NCBI RefSeq assembly: GCF_019924925.1
Contig: NC_067224.1
Location: 21,049,001 to 21,113,000 of the forward strand
Origin: Ctenopharyngodon idella
Taxonomy: Eukaryota; Chordata; Actinopteri; Cypriniformes; Xenocyprididae
DNA length: 64,000 bases
Direction: 5' to 3'
The position numbers and the translations under genes are program-made. Positions 13,801-26,700 of this stretch are shown here, piece by piece. Numbering within the stretch: the stretch's first letter is position 1; each line of letters begins with the position of its first letter. The notes under the pieces are model-generated. The model searched no databases, was not told the DNA's origin, and worked only from the letters and a program-made list of their open reading frames with translations.

Positions 13801-16800
13801 CAACTTTTGAAAGGTATATGGGATGTGCAGACTTTCTTTACATTTGATGCCGAATTCTTCAGGGTACATATGTTTAATGCAGCTTAAACTGTACTTCAAT
13901 GTTATTGTTAGTTGAAAGCCTAAATCAACAAAAAAAAATCTAATAATAGTGTGGACAAGGGGTACAGTTTTGTAAATTACGTGTTAAAGTTCTGCATAAA
14001 TAAGGACATTCAACTTATGTGAAAATTGGCAGAGCTTTTTTGTGGAAAACAGCTTATAGACATAATTTCTTTACTATTTCTTTAGGATCATCTGCAGAAT
14101 TCTAGTATTGGACACTTTTTGGTAGCTGAAAGTTAGCCAAAATATTTATTAAATAAACATGCGAGGGGTTCAGAATGTGTAGAACTTTGTGTAGGACGAG
14201 TGTTCCAATTCTGCAGAAATTTGCAGTGCAGGCAAGGCACCCCCCCCCCCCCCCCCATAGATATTATTTGAATGATAATTTTTGAAAAAGCTGCTCAGAG
14301 ACATTTTCATCCTCTTTCAGCTTGGAGTTTCCTCTCATGAAAGTGCCACACCAGTCAAGCTCGTCCATAATGCAGTTGGCCATCTCAACGGACCAGCCAG
14401 GACCATTGGATCTGCAGTCATTGGATACCTGGGTGAGTGTGTGTGCTGTTTTCATTAGCACAGTGGAGATCTGCTTTTTGCAGAATAAATACACACAGCA
14501 CACCCTCTCCAAAAAGCCAGCCCTTTCTTTCAGTGTTCATGTATTTATAGCTACAATCTTGTTCCATGTAGGTGTGCGCGCCTTCGTAACCAAACCAGTG
14601 GCCACCAACCTCCAGTACATCGGAGGAGCAGCTGCCATTCTGGGCCTGGTTGCCATGGCATCAGACGTAGAGGGTCTCTATGCTGCAGTAAAAGCCTTAG
14701 TTTGTGTTGTCAAGAGCAACCCGCTAGCTAGCAAGGAGATGGAGCGTATCAAAGGCTACCAGGTGGGCTGCAATAACAATTACTCTGTGAACTTTGAACT
14801 GAGGATGTCCTCTGTTCTCTGTAGCTGTAGGATGTTATGAGCCAATGAGGTGGCAAATTAAATGCTAACAGTGAGCCTGGGCAGCCAACTGATGTGATAA
14901 GTGGGGGTTCATAAGGGTGGGCATGCTGGGATGTGCTGGTTTAAGTATAACAGATGGTGCATTGTTTTATTTCTCTGCTGCTTTAATGGGGTCTGTGTAG
15001 AGAATGCAATGTTTCATAGAGCTAATGTTGATTGTGGTGTCACTGTGTAAGGAAAATGAATGGCTGAGTGTTGGGTTGCAGCCTGTTTTAAACTGATCGG
15101 ATCACTGAATCCTTCTGAAATGAGTAGACTAATGAAAATTTAGCAGATCATTCTTTTGCATAGACCTTCTGTTTTTGTTGTTTTTTTTCCCTGTCAGCTT
15201 TAGATAATTTGCCTGAAAGATCTTCTTTAACTGAGCGTCTTCTGTTATAGCTGTTGGCCATGTTGCTGAAAAAGAAACGACCTCTGTTGAACAGCCATAT
15301 CCTGCACTTGACCTTCTCCCTGGTTGGAACCGTCGATAGTGGCCACGAGACCTCCATCATCCCGAACTCCACAGCCTTCCAGGACCTGCTGTGTGATTTT
15401 GAGGTGCGAAGCTCACACGAGGAGCCTTAGTGGTTCTGTGATTTTACTCACATCCAGCAGATATACAAAGAATGACTGACCTCTTTTAAACATCCTGTCA
15501 AGATGTATAAATATCTCAGACTGACAAAACTGAACTAGAGGCACTTGTTTCTATTGTTCTGGCATAAGAAATCCAATAGTTTTGTAACGTAGTTTCAGTG
15601 GGCCTGTTTACTGGTCACTTCATGCATTTTTTCTGATGGTATAGCTATCCGATCGTGAAAGACCAGGTGTAAATGCCCTCCGAAATGCTTTAGAGACTGA
15701 TATAAATCCAGTCACTCAAACCACTTCAGGAGGTGGTTTGAGACACATTCCAAACGAAACTGGACAAGTGTAAATGCATATGGTTGTTGAAGCCACAAGT
15801 GTAAATTTTACTCCTCCCAAAATGGTAAAAAATAAATGTGAGAGAGCATGTTGTACTGACCCCCGGTAGCCATATATTTGTGTTTTTTTTATCTTCATAT
15901 CTGTTGATCATATCTTTGATCATATCTGCTTTCGTTTATGTGAACTCTGGTAAATTTGCATGTAGCATGGGAATTGATGATTAAATGTATTTATATTCAT
16001 TTTATGGAGACACATTTATGTGGCTAAGTGTAAATGGAACTGTTTTAACAAAATTAGATAGCTATCCGATCAGTAAAAATGCATGGTGACCATTTATAAA
16101 TGAGCTCAGTAAGTGGTCTTCAGTTCTGAAACGGTTTTGTTTCAAAAGATCATGAAATTTGTTTGTTTTTAATGATATCCATTTTTTTTTTTTTTTTTTT
16201 AATAATGTGGTGTTCTTTCAGGTTTGGCTTCATGCTCCCTATGAACTGCACCTCTCTCTCTTCGAGCACTTCATTGAACTTCTGACTGAATCCAGGTAAT
16301 CCATCTGTACTTCAACATTCCTTACTGAATCTTTGATTCAGGGCAATTGATTGAAACCTTTCTGCAATTTAATGATACTTCTTTGGGCTTGGTCTTTACT
16401 TTTAAAGGGTTAGTTCACCCAGAAACGAAAATAATGTAATTTATTACTCACCCTCATGTCGTTCCACACCCGTAAGACCTTCGTTCATCTTCGGAACACA
16501 AATTAAGATATTTTTGATTAAATCCGATGGCTCAGCGAGGCCTGCATAGACAGCAATGGTACTTCCTCTCTTAAGATCCATAAAGGTACTAAAAACATAT
16601 TTAAATCAGTTCATGTGAGTTCAGTGGTTCTACCTTAATATTATAAAGCGATAAGAATATTTTTATGCGCCAAAAAAACAATATCTAATGATGGCCGATT
16701 TCAAAACACTGCTTCATGAAGCCTTGGAGCTTTACGAATCGAATTAGTGGTTTGGAGCGCCAAAGTCACGTGATTTCAGCAGTTTGGTCATTTGACACGC

Positions 16801-19800
16801 GATCCGAATCACTAATTCGACTCAAAAGATTCATAACGCTCCAGAGCAGTGTTTTGAAATCGGCCATCACTAGATATTGTTAAAAAGTCGTTATTTTGTT
16901 TTTTTTGGCACACAAAAAAATATTCTCGTCGCTTTATAATATTAAGGTAGAACCACTGTACTCACATTAACTTTTTAAAATATGTTTTTAGTACATTTAT
17001 GGATCTTGAGAGAGGAAGTACCATTGCTGTCTATGCAGGCCTCGCTGAGCCATCGGATTTAATGAAAAATATCTTAATTTGTGTTCCGAAGATGAACGAA
17101 GGTCTTACAGGTGTAGAACGACACGAGGGTGTGTAATAAATGACATTATTTTCATTTTTGGGTGAACTAACCCTTTAAGCACTATAGAAGGCTGGTAGTG
17201 CACATTAAGCATCAGCATTATGATGGTGACCTAGCAAATCATTCTAATATTATCTGATTTGATGCTTGTGGTAGAAATTCCCTTACGCACCTGACTTAAG
17301 CGAAACGGGGCGTCTGCACCCATAGGCGTCTCCATTTCGACACCTACAAATTTATACTCTACTAGGTGTTTCCACTTCGACACCTGCTTCGAGTCGGACG
17401 ACGTCTCATCCCTTGTGAACACTAAGATCTTGGGATTAAGATCTTTAATGTTCCACTAACCTGCAGTGCAGCAGTAATCAGACAGTCTCCAGACAATGCC
17501 TTCAATATGCTATAATCACAGTCGGGAGGATCTCGGAGCAATTTCAGAGAAAAATCCCCTGACAAAGAGGGTACAATAGTTTTTATAAAAAGGAACATGG
17601 TAAAGGTGACACGTTTCATCACCTCGATCATGAGGTTGGACATACATAACAAAACTAGACACCTGTCTAGTTTTATTTCTCCTTTTGTTATTTTCAGACA
17701 CAGTAATTCTGGCCCAAGTGTTAGACACATTCAGTATCAAAAGCATATATAAATGTTATCCCTGTAAGGAAAGAAATGTTGGTTATGATTAATTAAAATT
17801 AATGTTAAAAATTAAAATTTCTTCCACATGCTCAAGAAACATTTTAGTGTTTTTCACATTATAAATGTCTTAATGTTTCTTTTGATCAATTTAATGAATC
17901 ATTACTAAATAAAAGTATGAATTTCTTTTGGGAAAAAAAAAATCTTACTGACATGAACTTTTGAATGGGAGTGAATAAATCACATGATATATGAAATGTG
18001 TGGATTTTTCTCCAATATGTACATAATAGACAAGGGGAGAGAGAATATGAGAGGGGGAGTGATGTTACTAAATTCAGAGAAATGAATTAAACTATTATCT
18101 CTAACACAGTTTTTAATTGTTTTGGTTCTCAGTGAAGCTGCTAAGAATGCCAAACTATTGCGGGAGTTCCAGCTGATCCCCAAACTGCTGCTGACTCTGA
18201 GGGATCAGTCTCTGTCTCAGCCCACCATCGCTGCCATCGGCAATGTCCTAAGTCTCCTGCTGCAGGGCTTTCCCAACTCATATGACCTGCTCAGGTAGGC
18301 ACAGAGATGTAGGCCCTTTTAAATGTATGCTGTCTAAACCACAGAGAGGAGAAGACTGAATCTGAATCAGAATTGACACATTCAGATCCATCTGATTTTG
18401 GACAGTTTCCGTTGCCACAGAATATACTGTGTTTAGAAGCAGAGGTGGCTTGAGGAATCATTTCTGTTGTCTAAGAATTATTTGGATAAATATTACAATA
18501 ATAACCAAGAATTGTCTTGAAAAACTCTACAAAACACTTTATTTTGTTTATGGCAAAGGTTTGGGCAGTTCATCTCTTCAACATTACCAACATTTGCAGT
18601 CTGTGAGAAGTTTGTCATTATGGAGAACACCAATGAGGAGAAGATCGATAGAGGTTGGTTTCAAATAAGCTTAGTATCAAATAAGCATTCTATCTTATCA
18701 TCACTCTGTTAACAACTCAAGACCCTTTCAAACCAAGCAGCTTTATGTCGGTCAACATCAAATTTGTGTGAAAAAAAAACAAACATGGGAAAATGTTTTG
18801 CCCTTACGTGAAATTCCCATCATGCAGATACCAATTGAAATGCAACATTACCATAACATGAGCGCAACTTTAATCTTCTTCCTGGGTGTTTGTCCAGGAG
18901 TTGATGATGAGTTTGGAGGCCTCCTGTCGTCCAACCTGATTCTTCTGCGGAACAGACTGCTGGACATCCTGCTCAAACAGCTCTTCAGCTGCAAAGAGAA
19001 GAGCACTGTTAATGCACAGTGAGTGATGCTCCTAATTAAATCATGGGTGAATTATTAGACTTTAGAGAGCTGCACTGCATTTTACAGCATCTGTAACATT
19101 GTTACCTGAGTCTGCTAGTTTAGGGATGATATCTGGGATTGGATACAGATGGAACTGGACACTTCAAATTTGTGTCCAAAATGATTTAGTGTGGCCCAAA
19201 TGCTTTTACTGCTTAACAGTGCACTCAGCGTATGCACTTTGTGTTGGAAAAAAATTGCAGAACACACCATTTAATTGTAAATTAATCCTGTTGACATAAA
19301 ACATTAAAACATACGTTTGTAAGTTTCGCTTTCATATTAATCACCCAACCCTACATTTTCCTTTCTGCTACCTCCCACAGGGCATGTGATGAGCTTGTGC
19401 GCACCTTGGGTTTTGATTGGTTGCTGATGTTTATGGAAGAACACATTCACTCCAGCACGGTGACGGCAGCTCTCTTGATCTTGGTGGTGTTGCTGAGTAA
19501 CCAATCCATCCTGAGCCGGTTTAAAGAGGGCCTGTCTGGTGGAGGGTGGCTGGACCACACTGACTCTGTGCTCACTAATAAGATAGGCACTGTTCTGGGT
19601 GAGACCTATGTGATCATATTTACTAATTATATAGATGTTAAAAAACAACTATCATTAAACAATAATGATATTTTGATACAGTAATAAGAAGAAGAACAAT
19701 TAACAACTAAGTTTATGGTATTATTATATAATTTGTGGGCTATTCTTTTGCTCATATCTCAGGTTTTAATGTGGGCCGCAGTGCAGGAGGCAGGTCGACG

Positions 19801-20312
19801 GTTCGTGAAATCAACCGAGATGCCTGCCATTTCCCAGGATTCCCTGTGTTGCAAACTCTGCTACCCAAACACACCAATGTTCCAGAGATCTACTTCATGC
19901 TCATGGCCCTCTTCCTCCAGCAGCCAATCACAGAGCTGCCTGACAGCCTGCAGGTACATGTCAGTATGCAAACCTTTTTTTCCCTACTAATCAAACTTAA
20001 TGTCTTCACTGTGTTTTTTGTGTGCGTGTGTGTATGTGTTACTTAACTATATTTTGGGGACAAATTTGTACCTAGAAGTGACCAAAACCTGACAAAAACT
20101 TCAAAAACCTCCCTTTAGGGATGTCATCGCTTTGTAAAACTGGTTTAAAAATAAAGTAATTAAAGGTTTTTTAAAAATGTAAAAATGTAGTTTTCTGTGA
20201 TGGGTAGGTTTAGGGGTAGGGTTAGTGTAAGGGGATAGAATATACAGTTTGTACAGTATAATAACCATTACATCTATGGAATGTCCCCATTTAGATAGCT
20301 AATTAAACGTAC

Positions 20313-20360
<48 letters not shown>

Positions 20361-23300
20361 TCTCCGAATCCAAATCATTTCACATGTCTGAGACTACTAC
20401 TGAAATTTATAATTTTACATAATACATTTTTAAAATAATTTTTACTATCTACATTTGAGTGTACAATTTGTTTAAAAACATTGAACTGAAAAATTAAAAT
20501 TAAAAAACAGTATTTTCCTTTTTGACCTTTCGTACACATGCTCAATGTCACAATTTGATTTTATCATTAATGACCTAGAAGTAGTGTAGAACCTGAATCA
20601 TTCTACACCATATTATTTCTTTGTTTTAATCAAAATCCTAAAACTGTTTATTTACAAATGTAACCTCAACCCTTTGGATCACACTGTATTTTAAGGTGAC
20701 TTGTAAATGTAAGTTATACTGGTGTTCAAAATTTCAAATTATTTTCATTTTACCATCCTTTCAATCATGCATGCTTTATATGTTATAATGTATAAATGTT
20801 AACCATCTGCACTTTCCTCAGTGTTAGAGCATTTTAGTGTCACCACTATACATTCTTTTACTTTTTAAACAAAAATCCTTACACAAAACATAAATCTTTT
20901 ATTATTTATTTAAATAAATAATAATAATTATTATTTAATTATATTTAATAATAATTATTATTTAATAATTTATATAATATATATTTAACAATAATTATTA
21001 AATATTTATTGAGGTTTGCCAATCTTCTCACACAGTTTGACCTGGACTCTATCTGGACGTTTATATTTGGCGTCCCTGCCTCCAGCGCTACAGTGGTGAT
21101 TCACAACATGTGCACTGAAGCGGCGTTCCTGCTCCTCGCCATGCTGCGCAGCATGCTCAACCTGGTGAGTCTCCAACTCGCCTGCCTCAGAAATATGTGT
21201 CAGAGGAGCAACTGTTGTAATTGTAATGATTGTTCTGGTTGTCAGTTGGTAGTTTATCAATGGTTTTATACTACTGATGAAGAATTCTGGATGAATTGGG
21301 AGATTAATGACAAACTGATGCTTAAAGTAAAAAATGAAAGAAAATGGTTTTATGCTAAAATAATTTATCCCTGTGACCACAGGCCCTTAAAATAAGCTCA
21401 TAGCAAAAGCTGACATAGTTTTTGATATTTCTCTTTATCTAACCCGCAGCCTTGGCAGTCAGAGGAGGAGGGTTCCTGGCTGAGAGAATATCCTGTCACT
21501 CTCATGCAGTTTTTCCGTTACCTCTATCACAACATCCCAGATCTGGCACCCATGTGGCACAGCCCGGACTTCCTGTGTACACTTGCTGCTACAGTTTTCC
21601 CCTTCAATATACGGCCCTACTCTGAGATGGTACGCTATTGCGCTTTGTCATTGTAACTGGCTTTTGGGAGCTCAGGGCCTTTGAGAATTTGTCCTTTTGA
21701 TGTTCAAGATGAAAAATGTCTTGTTTTTTCTCAGGTGAGTGATTTGGATGATGAAGCCAGCTCACCAACAGAAGAGTTCAAAGCCTTTGTGACAGATACA
21801 GGCATGAACCGCAGCCAGTCAGAATACTGTAATGTAGGCAATAAAACCTACCTGACCAACCACCCAGCCAAGAAGTACGTCTTTGACTTCATGAGGGTCC
21901 TCATCATGGACAACCTGTGCATGACACCTGCCAGCAAACAAACCCCCATCATTGATCTTCTGCTAGAGGTAAGATCATTTCGGATATCTGCGCGATTGAT
22001 CAAAAGTGAACATTTTATTTGTTGCCAGTGAAGCAACAGAATTTCAGTTCATGTCATTGTGGCTTTATTTTGTATTGTTTTGTGGCACATTGAATGCTGC
22101 TTGTTAGAAGCTATTGTGGGAGTGTCCATCTGTTGGGCAGAAACAGTAACTTTGCTCTCTGTACTCAGGCCTCACCAGAGCGCTCCACCAGAACCCAGCA
22201 GAAGGAGTTTCAGTCCTACATCCTGGACAGTGTAATGGAGCAGCTTCTTGCAGCAGATGTTCTGTTGGGTTAGTTGCATCCCAATCATCAGGTTTAGCTC
22301 AGGGAAAATGCTCTGGTATAATGCTTCAGTCAAAAATACTGTCATTTACTCACCCTCATTTTGTTCCAACCTGTGTGGTTTTTGATGTCAGTGAAGATCA
22401 GTCACAATATATGCAAAAAGCAGGTCTTGACTGACCATATTTCAGTAATTCTCAGCCTTTTTGACTAGAAGTCCCCACCATTGTCCAACAAAATATACAA
22501 AAAAAAGATATTTTCAGTATTTCTGCTGTAATCATGACAGCTTGTTTTTTAACCTTTTTTTAATAACAGAAACTAGAAGTTTTATATTAAATTAACTATG
22601 ATTCATTTTGTTATTCCAAAAGTTTCAAGAACTTTATGTACTTCAATAACAATAGTTATTGAGGGGTAAAAACATGATTTACAAGTTTACATCTTAATTT
22701 TATATGACTTTTTAGCATTTACATTTAGAGTTAGATTATTTAGTATATTAACAATAATTTATTAATTTAAATATTTTTAAGTCATCCTATGCCTGCTGGT
22801 TGAGAACCACTGCCATATTTGAATGTACCTACCTCAAATAAAATTTCATAGCTATGGCAGATACTATGATATTCAGAGAATGATGATCTAAATTTTGTGC
22901 CTTTCTCATATGGTGTCAGAAGGATTGTTATATAAAATAGCTCATGGCTCATGCAAACTACATTCATGGTACTTTTTTGGTGTCTAGTTTGTTTGTGTAT
23001 GAAAAACATTAAGGGTTTGGAATGTCATGAGTGTGAGTAAGTGAGTAAATAGATATTTCATTTTAAGTAAATTATTAGCTGGAGGATGATGGTGACTTCT
23101 GTGACCCCTGACCTCCTCCACATTTCCCCTTGTTCTAATGTTCCCTAAGTAAAAATGACATTTTTTTTTCATTTGTGTCCTCCAACAGGTGAGGAGGCAT
23201 CATTGCCCATAACAACAGGAGGAAGTTACCAGATCCTGGTCAACAACGTCTTCTACTTCACCCAGCGTGTGGTGGATAAGCTGTGGCAAGGCATGTTCAA

Positions 23301-23432
23301 TAAAGAGTCCAAGCTAGTGGTGGAATTCATAGTTCAGCTGATCACCCAGGTGAGCGCATCCTGTGAACTCATACTAGGTGTTGCCCAAATAACCTCCAAT
23401 TATGCTTTCGCATTTATGTTTTCTTTTATGCT

Positions 23433-23490
<58 letters not shown>

Positions 23491-23665
23491 ACTTTGTGTA
23501 CATGTATACTAACAAAAGTTTCACTAAAACTAAAAAATGTTTCACTAAAAAATGTATTACCTATCAATCATTTAAGAACAACTTAAAGGACACACAAAGT
23601 GATGTGATGTCATAACCATAACATTATTATCCTGTTATTACGTTACAACTTTCTGTTAGTTTTAC

Positions 23666-23726
<61 letters not shown>

Positions 23727-26700
23727 ACTCCTCATGTGCAAGACTTATGTTGCATTCCTATGTGACTTACATGAGCGTTGGTTTCTCAACAAATCTCCTT
23801 TTATCCTTTCTTCTGTTTTTTTTTTGTTTTGTTTTGTTTTGTTTTTTCAGTCCAAACGCCGATCACAGGGTTTGTCTCTGGACTCAATCTACCATTGTCT
23901 GAACCGAACAATCCTTTACCAGCTCTCACGACCACACAAGACCGTCCCACAACAGGTCACCCTTCTAGATTCACTGCGTGTGCTGACGGTAAACCGAAAC
24001 CTTGTGCTGGGACCCGGCAACCATGACCAGGAGTTTGTGGCCTGTCTGGCCCACTGCTTGATCAACCTGCACACGGGGAGGTGAGAGAGACAAATAGAGG
24101 CAGTATGATGTTTTCAGGCACTCTCTGTGAAAACAAGGGTTTATGAATATAGAGTGTATGGATTGACATGTTAGTCTCTCATGCAGTGGTTTCCATTTGA
24201 CATGCAATGAGTCTCTGGTTCAAATCCAGACTTAATACATAATTTAAAATAAATAAGTAAATAGTTTGTTAAATATTATTATTTATTAAAAGAATTGCAT
24301 TATTAATAATAATAATAAGTCATTTTTTTGTAAGTTTCATTCAAAATTCATTTAAATGAATTGATAGATGGTTAGATGTTTGCTTTTAAAAATAAATGAA
24401 TAATAAAATAAGTCTAGATAAATATACATATAAGCTATGAAATAAATTTAGATAGATGCATAGACTATATAAGAGCAGTAAAAAAATAAATAAATTTAGA
24501 TTGGATATTTTACATAAGAGATGAAAAATAAGTAAATAAATTCAGATAAATAATTTAATATAACAATTAATTTAATTTAAAATAAATAAATAATAAAATA
24601 TATTTAGAAAGATAAATGGGTAAACATGTATGAGCTGTAAAAAAAATTAATTTCTCTTCATAGTCTCAGGATGTTTGTGATTGTGCAGCTCTCTGCTTTG
24701 CTGTTGTGAGTCACTGATTTGAGGGGGAGGTTTACGTTGTCATGGCTCTGCATCTAGGCTGACTCAGAAGTTTGGCTTCAGAGAGACTGAGAAATGAGAG
24801 CAGAATTACATTAGTGTGCAGTGCTGATACTCTGAGCCTCTGTGCTCTGCTGACGCAGGAAGATCAATAACTTCAACTGATTTGATTTCTAGTGTCTGAT
24901 GTGCTGAAATGATAGTTCATTATTTCTTACTGTTTGTGATCTGGCATTCAAACTCCTATTATTGACTGACAGGAAGAATGTGTTCCCATGATGTAGCACT
25001 GATAAAGCACTGGCCAAAAGACCTTGGTGTCTTCAAATGTATGAGAATTGTGTGCTGTCTTGCTGCGCCACAGGTCACTTCTCTTTCATGTTCTCTTACA
25101 GTAGTGTGGAGGGCTTTGGTCTGGAGGCGGAGGCCAGAATGACCACCTGGCATGTTGCAGTTCCTTCTGAGAATGAGTCAGACAGTGTCCAGAGCCAGGA
25201 TGTTAGCGAAGGTTGTTCTTTTTCCCTCTTTCTGACATTTCTGCAAACAAACTCTAAAGCATAGTCTAATACCTTAAACACTTTTACAAACCCTCATAAA
25301 AGCCATTATTGATATCTAACTTATTCTGTCCTTCTTGTTTGTGTTTGTTTGTGTGTGTTTGTGTGTGTGTGTGTGTGTGTGTCAGGTCGTCAGTTGCTGC
25401 TCAAGGCAGTGAATCGTGTGTGGACGGAGCTCATGCACAGTAAGCGGCAAATGCTGGAGGATATTTTTAAAGTGTCTCTACCTGTCAATGACAGAGGACA
25501 TGTGGACATCGCCACCGCCCGACCTGCTCTAGAGGAACCTGCTGCTAAAAGCTGGCAGAACCATCTGGGTGAGGAAAATTTCCAGTCAAACACACTGAAA
25601 TGTTCACTTTATAAGTCCATCACAGCCTGTTGCTTTCACACTCTTTCCTGTGCTTATCTTTGTCATTCTGCTTATTTTTATTTCTCAATCTGCTTCTCTT
25701 ACTGTGTTGAATAACTTCTGTTTTCCCTCTAGTCCATGAAAAGAAATGCATCAGCAGGGGTGAGACTGTTGCCCCAGCGAATCAGTCCAAACTGTCTCGA
25801 GTCAGCAGTGGCTTTGGTCTGTCCAAACTGACTGGCTCCCGTCGCAGCAAGAAGGAAAGTGGAATGAACAAGAACAACCTTTCTGCACAGGTAACTGACA
25901 AAACAACTTTCACAGATGTGGAAATGATTTCACAGCTGATCTTTTGGACTTGCTCAGGCAGTTTGTACTCACATTTAATTTATGACGGTTCACAGGAAAC
26001 CTTTCAGTGGATGTTCACACACATTGCTGTGGTCCGGGACTTGGTAGCAATGCAGTACAAGGAGCATCAAGAGGTAACCTGCACAAGTGCAATGTCAAAC
26101 ATATATAGAAAGGTCAAATAGATTTTTTAAAATAATAATAATTGGTTAAATGTTTTACATGGAGTAGTCGCCAAATATATATTTTCCCAATCCCAATTGT
26201 AGTGGAATAACTAATAGAAAAAATTGATTTTTGTTACAAATATGCATTTGTTTATTCAGAGGCAGCAGAATGCACTGAAGTATGTGATGGATGAGTGGGC
26301 AGGGATTGAATATGAGCTGCTTCGGGAAAGGGGTCTCTGGGGGCCTCCTATTGGCTCCCATCTGGACAAGTTTCAGTTGGACATGACCGAGGGACCCTGT
26401 AGAATGAGGAAGAAAATGGTTCGGAATGACATGTTTTACATTCATTATCCCTACGTGCCTGATCCTGAACCCAACGCAAGTACTCAGGTTTGTGTCAGCC
26501 CTTTTTCCCCTTCTTTTTTTGTTGTAATTTTGAATTTTAATGAGGTTCCTACCTGTAGTGTATTATTTTATCTCAGGTAAGTTTAATTGGGACAGTATTA
26601 TATTATCACTGTCGGGCGGAAACTTTGTATCTCCAAAAAATGCTACTTTTCAGGAAATGGAAAAAAACACTGTATTTTTTAAATAATTAAGCACTGCATT

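Noticed and set aside
23155..23586. 143-residue frame containing a repeated Ile-Tyr stretch
   Set aside because: Its first part is real wdfy3 exon 23; the Ile-Tyr run is translation of the intronic (AT)n repeat.
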